Shown here: positions 12,501-24,639 of the stretch, piece after piece
How positions within the stretch are numbered: the stretch's first letter is position 1
How the letters are laid out: every line of letters begins with the position of its first letter
Assembly (NCBI GenBank): GCA_963969365.1
Contig: OZ017759.1
Span: forward strand, 186,001-250,000
Reading direction: 5' to 3'
DNA length: 64,000 nucleotides
Origin: Asterochloris sp. CNOR1
Lineage: Eukaryota > Chlorophyta > Trebouxiophyceae > Trebouxiales > Trebouxiaceae
Made by a program: the position numbers and the translations under genes
Notes under the pieces: model-generated
The model's input: only the letters and a program-made list of their open reading frames with translations
The model's database searches: none
What the model was told of the DNA's origin: nothing

Positions 12501-14466
12501 GTCTGCCATAGCGACTGAGCTGCAGGCAGTTGAGGTGCAGCAGCACGCCTCACAAGCTCCTGCAAGAAGCTGTGCTGCCTGCACACTGGAGTCTGAGCGC
12601 CGTGCGCTCCCTGAGTGGGCCCAACCAGCAGGGGCAGTCCTGGCCCACAAGCTGGCCAGACTCCCAATGCCAAGAACCCCACATCTATTGCGAGCTGCAG
12701 AGTGGTGCTCCTTGGGCCAAGCACCAGTACCCCTTTGAATCCCCTACACCTCCACTCATGATCTCTTGCTGCCTGAAGGTCCAAACCCTGCAAATGATTC
12801 TCACCTTGTTGCCATGGAAATCATAAGCTGTCATTGTCTTGTTGTAAGTTTGCATTGCCGTCTGAGGCGCTGTCCTGCCTGCAGGTCCAGGAGGTGCTGC
12901 GCCACATTGAGGCCAGCAACCTGATGCCGCCCCTCGTGGTGCTGTCAACCCTGGCCAAGAACCCTCAGCTCAAGCTCAGCGTGGTGAAGGGCTACATAGC
13001 CCGCCAGCTGAAGGCTGAGAGCGCACATATTGAGGATGACAGGGCTGCCATCGCGCGGTACCAGCAGGAGAGCGCTCAGATGAGGGCCGATGTGGAGGAG
13101 CTGAAGTCCAAGGTGGGTTGGACTGGACGTCAAGTGCCCTGCCTTGAAGGCTGAGGATTGCATGGATGAAATGGACTAAAGTTTACGTGGAAGCCTGCTT
13201 TGTCAGCTGCGCTGTGGACCACTGTGTGACACAGCGGGACAGCTGAACAAACATGAGGGCATACAGGGAGGAGTTGACATTCAAGATGGGTTCAATGGGG
13301 AAGTTCTGAGCCACCGAGTGCAGCATCTTGCCAAAAGCGCTCATATGAGGGCTGTGTGGTTTGAGGTGGGGCAGGAACCCTGGTTAGGGCAGCATGGTGG
13401 ATGTCAGCAGGAGAGTGCTCGCAGCAGGCCAGCATCTGCAACAGCACCATGCCCTCCTGCATGTCGTGGTGGGTAGACAGATCTGACTGATGGTGGTTGG
13501 ACAGCAGTGACTGGTGTGCTGCCTGCAGGCCAAGGTGTTCCAGAACAGCAAGGATGCCGTCACAGGAGCCCCCCTGGACCTGCCAGCCGTGCACTTCCTG
13601 TGCGGCCACTCCTTCAACGTGCGCAGCCTGGGGGAGAACGAGCACGAATGCCCCCTGTGCGCCCCCCAGTTCCGCACGATCCTCGACATTAGGCGCTCCA
13701 TGCGGGCGGGCGCCACAGAACAGGTGCCCGGGGTGAAGTGTACCGGAGGGGGTTGCCTGCATGCCAACAATGGCTGAGGGGAAAGAAATTGAGGGTTGCA
13801 ATCGGTTGGGGAGTACCCTCGAGTGCTGCTGGCAGCTGAGGTGCAAACTCTCTTCAGCAAGGCTGGACTCAGTGTTTTGTGAAGCAGGAGCTGCCTGCCA
13901 CGCTGTCCTGCAGGGCCCCCTGTGCTCTGCTGGGGAGTGCTGGCAGGCAGAGGCGAGCTGCCCCCTGCCTTCTGGGAGGGTCCAGCAGCGGGTATCTAAA
14001 AGTGTTGCCTCATAGCTAACATCCTATCTTATCCTGCATCGTGGGGTTACTGCATTGTACACCGCATTGAATACTGCAGGCTGGTGCCACGCAGCAAGCC
14101 TGCAATCTGCAGATAGGAGATGTATGAGTTGAAGGCTGCTGCAGGGTAGCGTACATGCATGTTGCTACCGCTGAAGCATTTTGAGCGCTGCATTTCTTGC
14201 AAGCCTGGCTGACAGAGTGACAGCCTTTTGTGTACAAATGCGTGCAGCACAGCGGCATGGCACTGCCAGAAGCCTCCACCCAGACAACGTGCAGCGCTGT
14301 ACAGTTGAGGCTGCCCATGCCTGCCCTGCTGAGACTGCTCATGCCTGCGCTTCAGGACAAATTCTTCACACAGCTTCGCGCCAGCCCTCATGGCTTCAAT
14401 GTCATCGCTGACTTCTTCAGCCGAGGCATCCTCAATGTCAATAATCAGCAGAGTGAAAGCAACTGA
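3542..14466 (+). CDS. VPS11: VPS11, HOPS/CORVET core subunit (19 exons, about 921 residues)
   Basis: Exons: 3542-3624, 3775-3904, 4624-4882, 5192-5275, 5477-5553, 5865-5997, 6446-6630, 7306-7452, 7878-8072, 8554-8700, 9034-9210, 9765-9895, 10171-10307, 10611-10659, 11037-11193, 11984-12124, 12885-13112, 13529-13723, 14356-14466. Phases agree throughout and the total of 922 codons is close to human and Arabidopsis VPS11. The start FFEKEQ matches the family N-terminus. An N-terminal beta-propeller part includes DGRGPCFVFEG and LQIYDLANKLIG. The clathrin-repeat solenoid carries the hallmark LEPSYVIKKFLDAQRIHNLT, then HTTLLLNCYTKLK and AGYYDHALYVA. A coiled coil (exon 17) precedes a RING-like C-terminus and a conserved tail (FNVIADFFSRGI). 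VPS11 joins the Rab-binding ends of HOPS/CORVET for vacuole and endosome tethering. Oddities: the RING lacks one zinc site, one intron is GC-AG, and parts of exons 15 and 16 are repeated in introns. The exon 13/14 junction is the least certain. Confidence 0.95.
6950..7265 (+). repeat. Imperfect tandem duplication inside a VPS11 intron
   Basis: Two adjacent stretches of roughly 160 bases within the intron between exons 7 and 8 align along their length: both run from an ATGTGCC start through a CCATGCC block, a CACTGC...CAGTCAGA block and a TTGCCATC block. It is non-coding and strongly diverged. Confidence 0.55.
8701..9033 (+). other. GC-AG intron of VPS11
   Basis: Exon 10 ends in GTCAAG followed by GCGAGT, and exon 11 begins after CCCCTGCAG. 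The flanking protein (FDVDTAVK then VCRAAGYYDHALYVA) matches the uninterrupted VPS11 family sequence and both junctions are phase 0, so a GC donor is required. No GT donor nearby keeps the frame and the conserved residues. Confidence 0.8.
11194..11983 (+). repeat. Tandemly repeated fragments of VPS11 exons 15 and 16 in intron 15
   Basis: Exon 15 ends with a stretch encoding FLYEHMRLFREVMQ followed by a GTGAGG donor. Three further copies of this exon end plus donor follow at about 11257-11330 (LFLYEHLRLFQEVMQ), 11368-11455 (LFLYAHMRLFWEIMQ) and 11551-11612 (LLLFNKHMGLFLEVKQ), each with a CAG before it and a GTG donor-like site after it, and diverging with distance. Just before exon 16, about 11880-11920 repeats the exon 16 start: CTCCTGCAG then VHMAAGDL, against VHMAAADY in the real exon. 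The family protein contains only one copy of each, so these are duplicated exon fragments. Confidence 0.8.
13541..13675 (+). other. VPS11: Half-RING domain of VPS11: zinc site I ligands absent
   Basis: Counting in the assembled protein, the canonical ligands fall at Asp829 and Thr832 (normally Cys, Cys), Cys845, His847, Asn850 (normally His), Ser853 (normally Cys), Cys861 and Cys864. The spacing to the family pattern C-x2-C...C-x-H-x2-H-x2-C...C-x2-C is exact. In the cross-brace fold ligands 1, 2, 5 and 6 bind one zinc and 3, 4, 7 and 8 the other; here the first set is lost completely and the second kept completely. The exon is continuous, so no alternative splice site restores the cysteines. 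Confidence 0.85.
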
Positions 14467-14875
14467 GCTAAAAACAACAACAAAATTTCATTCCCATTTC
14501 ATCAGCATTGCACTTGATTCCATCTCAAACCAACACATGCATTCGTCAGTCCAGGTGCGCTCCCACCACAAATCAAACAGCTGTGCAACAGATGGCTAAG
14601 CGTGTGGGACATCATGCCTTCAACAATAAAATGAGAGGGGCTAGAGATGAAGGGTACAACAAAGGGAGGCCACAGATCTGGGGTCCTTCAGTGCACAGGC
14701 AATGGCAGAGGGTCTTGTGACACAGAGAGTCTGGATGTACAGCAGGGGTCAGCAAGGATACAATGGGTTGCTGACCTGGTCATGGTTTGCCTGTACGATA
14801 GAGGCAACAAGTGGGGACACGGCGGTGCCATCTCAGGTAAAGACCATGGGAAGCTGTTGGTGCAGGGCTGGTAGC
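14467..14875. other. Convergent intergenic gap between VPS11 and the small membrane-protein gene
   Basis: The two genes end tail to tail 409 bases apart. The stretch just after VPS11 contains A-rich tracts (about 14470-14490) and plausibly the 3' UTRs of both genes. No exon or RNA gene was recognised. Confidence 0.4.
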
Positions 14876-15790
14876 TTATTTGGCCTCAGACTTGCTGTCA
14901 TCAGCACTGTCCTTGACGCCAGTGAGACGTGCCAGTTTCTTCAGCCTTGTGGCCTCACGGTCATTGAAATTGTCACGGGCCTCCTCTACCTGCAGCAGTA
15001 TGGTGGCAACGAGAGGTGTTGAGCCAAAGCATGCAAAGGCGCACATTGGGGACATAAGCTTTTGTGAAATAGGCATTTCAGGGGCTCCAGCTGAAATCTG
15101 TGGGGCTGCACTGCGCTGTCAGACACTGTAGATGTCCACAGTGACTCTTTCAGAGCTAACATTCCCAGTGAGCTGAGCCAGACATGTACCATCATGCCTT
15201 GGAGACACCCAAGCAGGACACTGTGGAGTGGAAATCAAGCGCACCTGCATGCGAAGCTGGCGAGTTGACCACCACTGCGCAGTGCAGTAGAAGAGGATCC
15301 CTGCAGGCGGGAAAGGACAGAGGATGAGGCTTGCAGACATTCAATGACGAAGTGCAATTTGCACTTGCCAGCGGTGCTGATGATCACCTGCTGTTACGGC
15401 ACGCCCGATCATGAACACCAGGACGGGGGCAGAAGCCACATCCAAAACTGGCTGCGCCAGAGCATGACAAGGCCTGGCCCTGCGACGCGGGGGGGTTGCC
15501 TGGGGAACTGCCCAGCGGAGGGAGTTGCCATTGGCCTGAGGCATTGCCAAGTGCATCAAAGGCTCGTTCCTCGGAGGGTGAGCTGTCCTGCGGACGTGGG
15601 CGCCAAATGGAGGCCTCGGCCCTGCAGCGTAGCTTTGGGCAAGCATGCTGGGCGTGCCTGCGTAGCTGGCAATGGCTGTCATGGCTGGCTGGGATTGCTT
15701 CCTGGACGAGAAAGAAAGCGGGACTGCCAGCTCAGCCTCTCTGAATGGGCTGCCTGAACACCTGTGCAGAAATTGTGTTGCCAACGACAT
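14876..15790 (-). CDS. Small membrane protein, probably organellar (three exons, about 190 residues), function unknown
   Basis: Minus-strand exons 15790-15388, 15300-15245 and 14989-14876 join in phase (junctions phase 1 and phase 0). The N-terminal 100 residues are rich in Ser, Ala, Arg and Pro with almost no acidic residues near the start (MSLATQFLHRC), as expected of a mitochondrial or plastid targeting peptide. Then comes a hydrophobic segment that spans the first intron (SAPVLVFMIGRAVTAGILFY), and a charged, probably helical tail with RLKKLARLTG ending in DDSKSEAK. I do not recognise the family. The phase-perfect junction in the middle of the membrane segment is the best evidence that the model is right. 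The start codon is uncertain; a Met in the MTAIASY stretch is an alternative. Either start keeps the membrane segment. Confidence 0.65.
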
Positions 15791-16301
15791 GTAGTTTTGT
15801 GTGCACTCTCATGGAAAGGGATGGCCTTGATTCTGCATCTGACCCAGCAGGAGCTCAAAAACGTGGAGGAAGGATGCCACACATAGACAATTATGGCCCT
15901 CCCGAGACTGTCGCCGCTGGGGTAGGGCATGAACTGGCACATGCGGCCAGCTTTGGTTGGCACAGACACTTGCAACTGAACCGTGCCTCTACATGATGAA
16001 TTCTAAGATGAGAAAATGAAATGTGGTCTGGAGCAAACATGAGAATACAGTGCAAAGAAGGGCATATGGCCACAGCGCACAGCTGGGATGTCTTAAGCAA
16101 GGGGAACAGGGGCATCGCCTTCCACTTGACTGAAGCACACAAGAGCATGAAATGCAAAGTATTAGGGAGGCCTTGCCATGGCCAGTGGCAGGGTCGGGCA
16201 CCAGCGAGCACAGCCCTCACTCGGTTCTGACTGGGTCAGTGGGGTGAAGCATGGCCACAGCCGGCACCTGGGCGCCAGCGGGCAGGCCTCGACTCAAATT
16301 T
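15791..16301. other. Intergenic, between two minus-strand genes
   Basis: This gap lies between the stop of the PI4K gamma gene and the start of the small membrane-protein gene. It should contain the PI4K 3' UTR and the promoter of the small gene. No supported exon or motif was seen. Confidence 0.4.
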
Positions 16302-19300
16302 TCACTGAAACGGGGCCTGGTCCAGCCACTCATCCAGCAGGGCTGAGAAGTGTTTCATGTAGATTGCATCTGAGACTGCCAGGGCAGGGTCCTCACTCCC
16401 CTCCCGCAGCTGGGCACGCACACCATGCACCTCCATCACCGCAACCTGCAGACCAGGGTGTGTTTGTCATCTGAGCTGAGCGTACATAGACAAGCTTTGC
16501 CAGCATCATGATCTGGTGGGGCACCCTTCCCAGCCTTCACAGCAGCAGGCGGGATCCCGCGCTCATTCACAGCTCCGCGTGGGGCAGGCAGAGTCAGCCT
16601 GTCAAGTGCGCAGCCACTGAGGGACTGGGCTCAGTGAGGGACTCCACCTGGGATGATGTTCAGAGCAGATGATTGCCTTTGTGGTGGAGGTACACTCCCC
16701 AGAGTTGCCAGATTCCCTGCCTACAAGACGCAGCTATGCTTGTGCTCACCAATGACTTAAAGGACTGAAGCAGAAGGGGGACGCGTTTGAGGTCAGATCA
16801 GGGACCTACCTACAAACCCCCCTGCGCACTGAAGCTTTGGCTGCTGTCGAGAAACCCTGTCCGAGCCACACTGCTCACAGAAGCATGAGCAGGTCCCCAT
16901 CTGCACAGAGCGACTGCGCAGGCGCTCCACCCACTGCTTACCCATGCTCAATACAGAGAGCACCAATACATGTCTGTCCTTGCTGCCCACACGCAGGGCG
17001 CAACTGTATGCAGGCACTCCTGACACATTTTGAATACTGCAAACCACCCCTGGTTCAACAGTGAGCTCCTGTGAGCTTCAATGCATGTCAGCCCCCATTG
17101 CCGACCTGCAGGACATGGCTGTGCAGGCGCTCCACCCACGATTTGCTGACGGCATCGCGGCACATGATTGAGGCGATCGCGTACGGCGTCATCCCACGGG
17201 CAGCTGCCTTTTGCAGCAGCAGGGAGGAAGCCCGGAACACGCGGGTGCACTCCGCACGCAGGGCCAGCCCATGGGCTGCCAGCAGGGACAGGTCGCGCTC
17301 CACGTCCAGGCTAGCAATGTAGTCGCGCGTCTTCTTACTGAACGGCACCTTAGCCTGCACAGGCACCGACATGACATTGTTCCAATTCATGCCTGCAATG
17401 CAGCCCAAAGTGCTTTCTGGGGTCGAGGCCAGCGCGCCCTTATGTCTGCAAGTGATGATCTTGGATTTTTTGATCCGGGCTAACATTGCATGGCGCCACT
17501 GCCCTGGAGGTGTTGGGGCTGGAGGGGCATCTTGGCTTGCAGGCAGCAGGCAGAGAGCGGGCAAGGTCGCTGGCCAGAGGTCCCCTCCCACCCCCTGCCT
17601 GCCTACAACGCGTTCGTTGGTGCTGCAACATGTTTTGCAGGTACAGGTCTTGACCTGACCCTAGAACAGCCGGCCCAGTGCGTCAGCAGGAGGCCTGCCA
17701 TAAGCAGAGGTGAGAGGCGGGCGTGCAGCGGCAAGCAAGCTTGCAGTATGCACCTCGTGCTGGCAATGCTGCACAGGCAGGAGGACTGCAACACGCACCT
17801 GGCGCCAGTACTGCCACTCCCAGCAAACGTCAGCCCAGCTGCTGGGCAGGCACATGCCGTGGTCAATAGGGATCAGGCGGTCCCCCTCCACCAGAATGTT
17901 GCCAGCATTGCGGTCTGCAGGCAGCAGGAGGCAGGTGAGCAGCTGTGGAGGAGGCAACAGCGGGCATGAGGAGCATGCCAGCGCGGCGCATGCTGTGCAA
18001 GTCAGGGCGGCATCAGACTCTGCCTGTCCGCCATCAAGTCAGGCATATAGGTCAATTTGAACTGACCTGTGTTGGCCAGGCGGATGTCCAGGACGGCAAT
18101 CTTGTGCACCTGCACAGCAGACAGTCACCTCTGAACACAATACAGACGCACAAAGCGCCTCTGCACAAGGCCGGCTCTCAGGGCCCCGTTCAGGGGCGTT
18201 CCAGGTGACGGGCTGGCAGCTGGTTCATTGTGAGCACAACCTGTAGCGCCCACTTGGCGCATTTGGACCCTGTGAACCAGCTTGAAGTTACATGCAAAGG
18301 CCAGCAGCGAGATGCTCAGCGCACAGCACGCTGTAACACACCTCTTCCTCAGGCAAGTCCAGCAGCAAGATGCTAAACAGCAGGGCATGCTGCCACCAGT
18401 ATCGTTTATAAGCAGACTCCAGCAAGCTACACACCACAAAGCATGCTGCGGCCACCTCCCCCTAAAGAAAAGAACCAGCAGCACCAAGTGCAGAGCAGCT
18501 GCGACCCACCTCTTCCACAGGGAATGATGAGCAGCCCCGCTCCTCGCAGTCTCCCTCGCTGCGCACATAGTGCTGAAGGGAGCCCACCTTCACATCCTCC
18601 ATGGGGAAGAGTACTGAGTCGGCATCCATGCTGGTGCGCTGCGGGCACAGTAGGTAGCTTGTCAAGTGCTGCTGGTCTCACAGGTCACATCAAGCACTTT
18701 AGCTCATGCAAACAAGCAAAATAAGTTCCAGCACTAGCAGAGGCAAGAGGCCCCACCTGCTGGCAGGAGACCAGGGCTGTGGGAGGCACCCCAGCAAAGT
18801 GCTGGTGGTCGAGCACGAAAGCTGCAACTTCTCTGACCGCGCCCTCTCCTGGCAGCACCCCCTTGCGCACAGACTCATCGCCCCCTGAGCTGCCCCGCCC
18901 CCTGGGATTGTTGCGGGCCAGTGGCTCCTGCAGGCAGCAGCACGAGGGTTTGCAGGGGTTCATGAGGCTAAGCGCCTGGGGAGTGCTGCAGATCGGCAAG
19001 TTGTGCAGGCAAAAGCGGCAATTTTTGACTGAGAAGAGACCACTTCCTTACTGGTATTGCCATGGGAACGTTCTGGCTCAGGTGTGTCTCAGCAAATCAT
19101 GCTGTCTTCCACAAATGTGTGGCAGCAGGGCACAAAACACAGGATTGCCACTTGAGTCTCTCCTGGCTACAAAGACAGATGAGTCACCAAACACCAGTGC
19201 TGAGGCAGTGACCCAATGCAGCAGGCAGGGGAGTGCAGCATTGCACCAGCCCACCTCATCATTGGGCTTGAACAGCGCGACAGGCATACCATCCTCCCCG

Positions 19301-22257
19301 CTGATGAAGTAGGAGCCTCCAGTGCCTGCAGGTGCCAGCCTGGGGGCATGCCCCTTTGCCAGGCCTGCTCTCGCCTTCTGCCAGTCCTCGAAGAGCTGGT
19401 GCTCAGGGCTGGACAGCAGGGGAGAGCCATGCAGCCTGCGGCAGGGAAGGCACATGAACCTGAGAGCTGAGGAGCAGCCTGAAAAAGATCCTACTCCTGT
19501 GTGTATACCTTGTGCTCTGCTGCCCAGCGGAAGAGCTGCATGCAGGTGCTGTGTGCCAAGCTGCAGGGTCAGGTCATATTTCACAGGGAGATCCTGGGCA
19601 GGCTCCCTCAGAATAAAATGTGCACCTTTCAGCTGAGCTCGAGTCCGTGATGGGCTCCAGGGGCACCAGCTCCAGAACGGTCCCCTTGCTGACTCCATAC
19701 TCTGCCAGGCTCCTGCGACGTGGGCAACGACAGCTGTCACTGTCAACATTCCTTGGAAAATGCAGCAGCTCAGGCCCTGTTGCCTGCTGGATGCAGCCAC
19801 CCGCCAGGCCCTCACATTGACCATCTAGCAGCAGCTGCCAGCAGTAGCTCTGTGTCATCTGTAGGTGAAGGCGCATCGGCACTAGCTGCAGGCTGAGCCT
19901 GTGAACAGGACATCATCAGGTACAGCAAAGACACTGGACACAACCCTGCCAGCGGACAACAGCAGCCTCTTTCGGCCTGCCAACCTGCCACTCCGCAGCT
20001 CCTTTCCGTTCAACAGCAGCCGGCAGCCGTCTGCAGGGAGGCCATGGCACTGCTCCAAGCGCTGCTTCACAGACTCTGCTGTGTCTGAGGCGCGTACTGA
20101 AAGTTCAAAATTGGTCCCCGAGTGGCGCCAGCCCACCTACAGTGTAAGGTGTGAGACTTGAAGGAGGAACACATTCTGCACTGGAGCATTGCAGGACCAC
20201 CAAAGCAGACGACTCACATGATTTTGCAGCGCATAGCTGCTCACAGGTCCCGGGGTACCACTGCTCTAATTCCAACAACAGAGCACCAAAGCTCGCATGC
20301 AGGCAATGGTGGACGCAGCCCACCATGCACACGTGTGCCCACCTGGGCTGAGCGCTGAATTACGAGGTGCACCACAGCGTTGGAGCCGTCCTGCTCGCTC
20401 AGAAGCAGGGCGCCAGGAGTGGTGGCGCCATCGCTGGCCGGGGCCTCACTCAGCAGGCACACCGCAGGGGAGTCCACCAGCTGGCTGCGCAGAATGAGGC
20501 TGCAGCACAGCGGACAGGACAGGACGCACTCAGTGCAGCGAACCAGGCAGGGCTGGCTGTCACCTGTCTGAGAGAGACAAGAGAGGACGGTGTGCTGCAG
20601 ACATTTCACCAAGGTATTAGGATCAGGAAACAGGTGCCCAACAGTGGCATTTAAATATCTGCACACATCAACATGATGCAGAAGTGCAGGAGTTGAGTCC
20701 TGCTGGGAATGGCAAGGGTGGCCAGCTGGCAGGCAGATAATTCGAGGGCACCATGCTGCAGGTATGGCTCGCTGGAGCGCTGGACGCTGAAGGATGCGCT
20801 GCATCAACTGATAGACGCCAACCCCAAGCCCTCACCTGTCACAGCACCCCTTCCTGGTTGCAGGCCCTGGCGCCTGTGCCCTCCCAGCCACAGGCTTGCC
20901 CGCCCTAGACGGCCCCACCGGCGGGCGTGGGCTGGCAGTGAGCGAAGCCGTCAGCGCGCTGCGTGGTGAGTCCTGTGGCTGCTGCTGGAAATGGTGCAGC
21001 TGGCCGAGGCGGCTCTCCACCTGGAGGCTCTGAATGTCGTCCAGACGCACAAAGACGTGCAGGTAGCCGGGGCCCCAGGTGTGGTGGGCATCTCTGATGA
21101 GCTGCCCGATGACCTCGTGGTCTTGCAGGCGCCGATCGCCAAGCACCTGCGCCGCGGCAGGGATATGTGAGTCAGAGTGGTACAGTTGCACTGGATGGAG
21201 GTGAGACAATAATGCGTGTTTCTGTCCGCTGCAGGCTGTGAGATGGTGGCAATGACTGAGATGTGGCCTGCTCACGGTCCTATAAGCAGCGGGTACCAAG
21301 CACCTGCAGGGTGGCAGAGAAACGTAGGTGACCGCACAGGGTGGACTCCACATGTAGGCAGACCTGGCACTTGGGCTCCATTTTTCCAGCAAGCAGATTG
21401 CCTGGGACCCTGCAGGGGCGTGGGTCAGCAAGCTGGTGGCTGTCAGCCCTTTATATGGTCAGGCAGGCAGCAGGGCCTCAATACCTGCAGCAGTGGGTGA
21501 ACATGCGTGATTGGAACCACGCAGGTGGCATGGCCAGTATATGGGGCCAAGCAAAGTGGGGCATGAGTGTCGCAAAGTGTGCAGTGGTGAAGTGGCCTGC
21601 ACATGTCTCTTGCATATGCTACAGCCAGAGCTTTTGGCGAGCATCCTGACAAGCAGTGCTGAAGCCAGGTGACAACAGGGCTGTACAATACAAGCTCACA
21701 AAATTTGGGTAGCTGGGGGCTGGGGCTTGCGAGACAAGCGCTTTGACTCGCAGAAAGACCACTCACAGCCTGCCAATCACAGCTAGCTACAGACAGCATG
21801 AGAATGGGGTGAAACCCCCAGGGCGACATCTCAGATGCCCAGCGCATTGCCTCACCAGGGCGTGCTGCTCCGGCCTGAACCAGGCAGTCAAGTTGCGCAG
21901 GCGCAGCTGCACATCCCTGATGCTGTCACTGGTCAGGACCTGCAGCGACTCAAGCGCCACCCCCTGGCCTCCCGCCCCCCGCCGGGAGCGCTCCAGCAGC
22001 AGGGAGATCTCGGCCGGGGGCTGGCGGGGCTGGCGGGGCTGGCGCTCCTCGCTGCTGCTGCGGCGGCGCCTGCTGGCGGGGGCGCCTGCAGGGATGTGAA
22101 GGCATGTGGTGGGGGAGGGGTAAGTGGTGAGGCTTGGGCATGGCACAGCGCGCCGGGAGGCTGACCCAGAGGGGTACAATACAGGCTGCCGCAGAATCCA
22201 GGGGCCTAGTGGCAGGTGCAGGCCCCCTGCTCTGTCAGCGGCGTGGTGTAGTGACAT
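16302..22257 (-). CDS. Phosphatidylinositol 4-kinase gamma with two ubiquitin-like domains (12 exons)
   Basis: Minus-strand exons: 22257-21856, 21146-21021, 20136-19985, 19712-19626, 19560-19509, 19395-19255, 18927-18757, 18638-18510, 18109-18067, 17914-17799, 17354-17106, 16445-16302; phases agree and give about 603 residues. A basic/Ser-rich N-terminus leads into ubiquitin-like domain 1 (ending in LHVFVRLDDIQSLQ) and domain 2 (GTNFELSVRA ... LLLNGKELRSG ... SLAEYGVSKGTVLEL). The kinase part has the glycine loop GTGGSYFI, the ATP lysine in VALFKP, GAVREVAAFVLD, the catalytic DIRLANTDRNAGNILV and the metal-binding IPIDHGMCLP. This is the plant type II-like PI4K gamma family, annotated as phosphorylating phosphatidylinositol at the 4 position; several plant members have been reported to act as protein kinases instead, so lipid activity is not certain. 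The start is uncertain: codon 1 at 22257 assumes no intron, and a CAG acceptor at 22085 allows a short separate first exon. Confidence 0.92.
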
Positions 22258-23279
22258 TGGTATGGTATGGTGACAAAGTCATAGACAGCAGCACGAAGCT
22301 GGCTCCAGACAGACATTGCTATAAACCTGCGGCCAAGATTCTCCACGGCATGGCCACAGCTGCTGACATGCGCAAAGCGCATGAGAGCATGAGCCAGTCC
22401 AGGGCAAGTCATCCCCGACATCACTCGCTGGGGATAAGCCAGCCAAATCGCAATGGAGGCCATCACATAGCTGCACATGGAGACTTGAGCGCCTGGCACA
22501 GGCTGTGCTGCCATGATCCATGGCCTTTGGTCATCAAATGCAGGGCATGGTGCAGCTTTCCAGCTGAATGAGGCAATCGGCAAGGCGCTTTCCCTCGCAT
22601 GGCACAGCAGGACATGGATCCCCACAGAACTTCAAAAAGCCGACCTGGTAGCTGAGCGAGGCCATGTGCCTTGTGCTGAATGGGGCTCTGCACGAGGACG
22701 CCTCCCATTCTGCCCGCGTGCTGGCTGTGACAGAGACAGAGCGCCAACGCAGAGCTTCGTAGGGTGTGAAGCAGGCATTCAAATGGTTTGCAGTGCCACC
22801 AGTTCTGTCAGTGTTGCCATGCCTCGGAAGACTGACCAGCAAAAGGTTCTCGAAGCTGTGTGCAAACTCAAGGTCTCGTTTCATACCCTGAAGTTCCAGA
22901 GTCCCCAGAAGATCTAGCCAATCAGCGAGCTGCACCCCACTGGAATGCCTGCTCCATCCTGTGGGAGCATAGCACCCCTTTCCTTGCTGCTAATGACACT
23001 CTGGAACAGTGACACCACTCTTGACGACCAGTGCTACTCAACACAGCATGCTGCGACCCACATGGTCATAGAAGGGCCTGACTGTCTTACATACCACAGG
23101 CTTTCCCTTGCCTACATCAGCGTGCAGCAGCCTACCTCACCAGCCTGGTTCAGACCATTCCGCAATTCATCAGGCGGGACGAGGTTGCTGGCATCACAGT
23201 ATGCTGCAGCCCACTGGCCTGCCACATGTTCCTGCTGGGGGCAGTACTATTCGTGCAGCCGGCCGCGCATGCAGCACCT
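22258..23279. other. Intergenic, upstream of PI4K gamma
   Basis: This should contain the PI4K promoter. No exon on either strand could be supported; the longer open frames lack recognisable motifs and show no phase-compatible splice partners. It lies outside the inverted duplication. Confidence 0.4.
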
Positions 23280-24639
23280 CAGGTTTCCCATGGCCGCTGT
23301 TGATGAAAAGGTTTGGCAGAGGCCACCTAACCTGGACAGAAGGCAGCAAGTGCAGAGGCAGGAGTCAGCCTGCCGGCTGAGCACCTCAAACAAGGCTGGC
23401 CAACCTCATCTTTCAGCTGCAGTGGGTGCAGGGAACTTATGTGCAGGGGCAATGTGAGAGTCTTGAGAGGCATTGCTGGAGGCTCAGGCGACTGTGTGAC
23501 TCTGACCAAGCAACAGCAAGGTCCTTGCACTCTCAGACCTGGCAACAGGTAGAGCTGGTTGTGCAGCCATGAGTGCCCACTGCTACCTACAGCAAGGTGC
23601 TGGCAGCAATGCTTATGAGACGTAAAGACTTCAGTCTTCAGCTTCAGTGAAGATGGTGCAAAGGCCATCCCGGGACATGAACATGTGCAGGCCTACTTGC
23701 TGTGCACAGGTGGCCATGGACAACATTAGACCTGTGGCAAGTGTCCCCTGCTTAGGGGGTCAGTTCAGCTGAAGTTGAACCCCTGTCTCAGAACTGATTA
23801 TGACTGCTACACTGTGCCCTCAGTGGCAATGCAAGACCCCAAAGCTGGCATGAAGCTGCACCTGTGCTTACCTTGAAAACATCACTTTCTTTCCATTCTG
23901 CTATTGTAAGGTCCTGCCCTTGCAGCCTAAAAATGCTCGTTCCAAACTTGTATGATGACTCTGACAGCATGTGGGAGGCCATCAGGGACCCAAAATTGGG
24001 CTAAGCACCACCTGGTCATGGCACCATTCACAAGTGGGCTCAGTGCCCAGCTGAGATCTGCGACATTCTGAAGACAGCTCATTGCATTTGACCGCCTCCA
24101 CACAGGGCAGACAGCTTGAAAGGACAGAGAACAAGCGAGGTCTCTGTCCATGCCACAAGAGTGTCCAACCATTTCAGTGCGTGACCTTTGACCTCAGATT
24201 GCAGCGGCATGGACTGCTGCAGGGTTGAAATACAAGGGCTGCAGTCGGTGTGGCTAGAGGAGTGCAAAACGAAGGCAATTGGGTTTGAGAACATCTTCAA
24301 AGCGACATTGTCCCTGGCAGGCTGAGTCACCACAGCTGGCAATGAGAGTCCTGAGGTTGCAATCACGCCGTCCAATGAACGCGTCAGCCATGGCAGTCTG
24401 ACATAGCTGCACAATCATGTAACACGTGAGCCGATTCTGGCATCTGCTGCTCTGGCGGGACCTTGGTTGTGCTGAACACGTGTCCCAGCAGCTGCAGGGG
24501 TTTGTGAGAAAGTTGGCAGGCCGCCTGGAGTCCAGCAGATGTCCAGACTGTGCCTGACCTGCTTGGGTTACCTGCCCATGCCCCGTCAGCCCAGAGACAG
24601 CAGCCAGACCGCATGGCATGAAGCTTGCCAAATGCTCTT

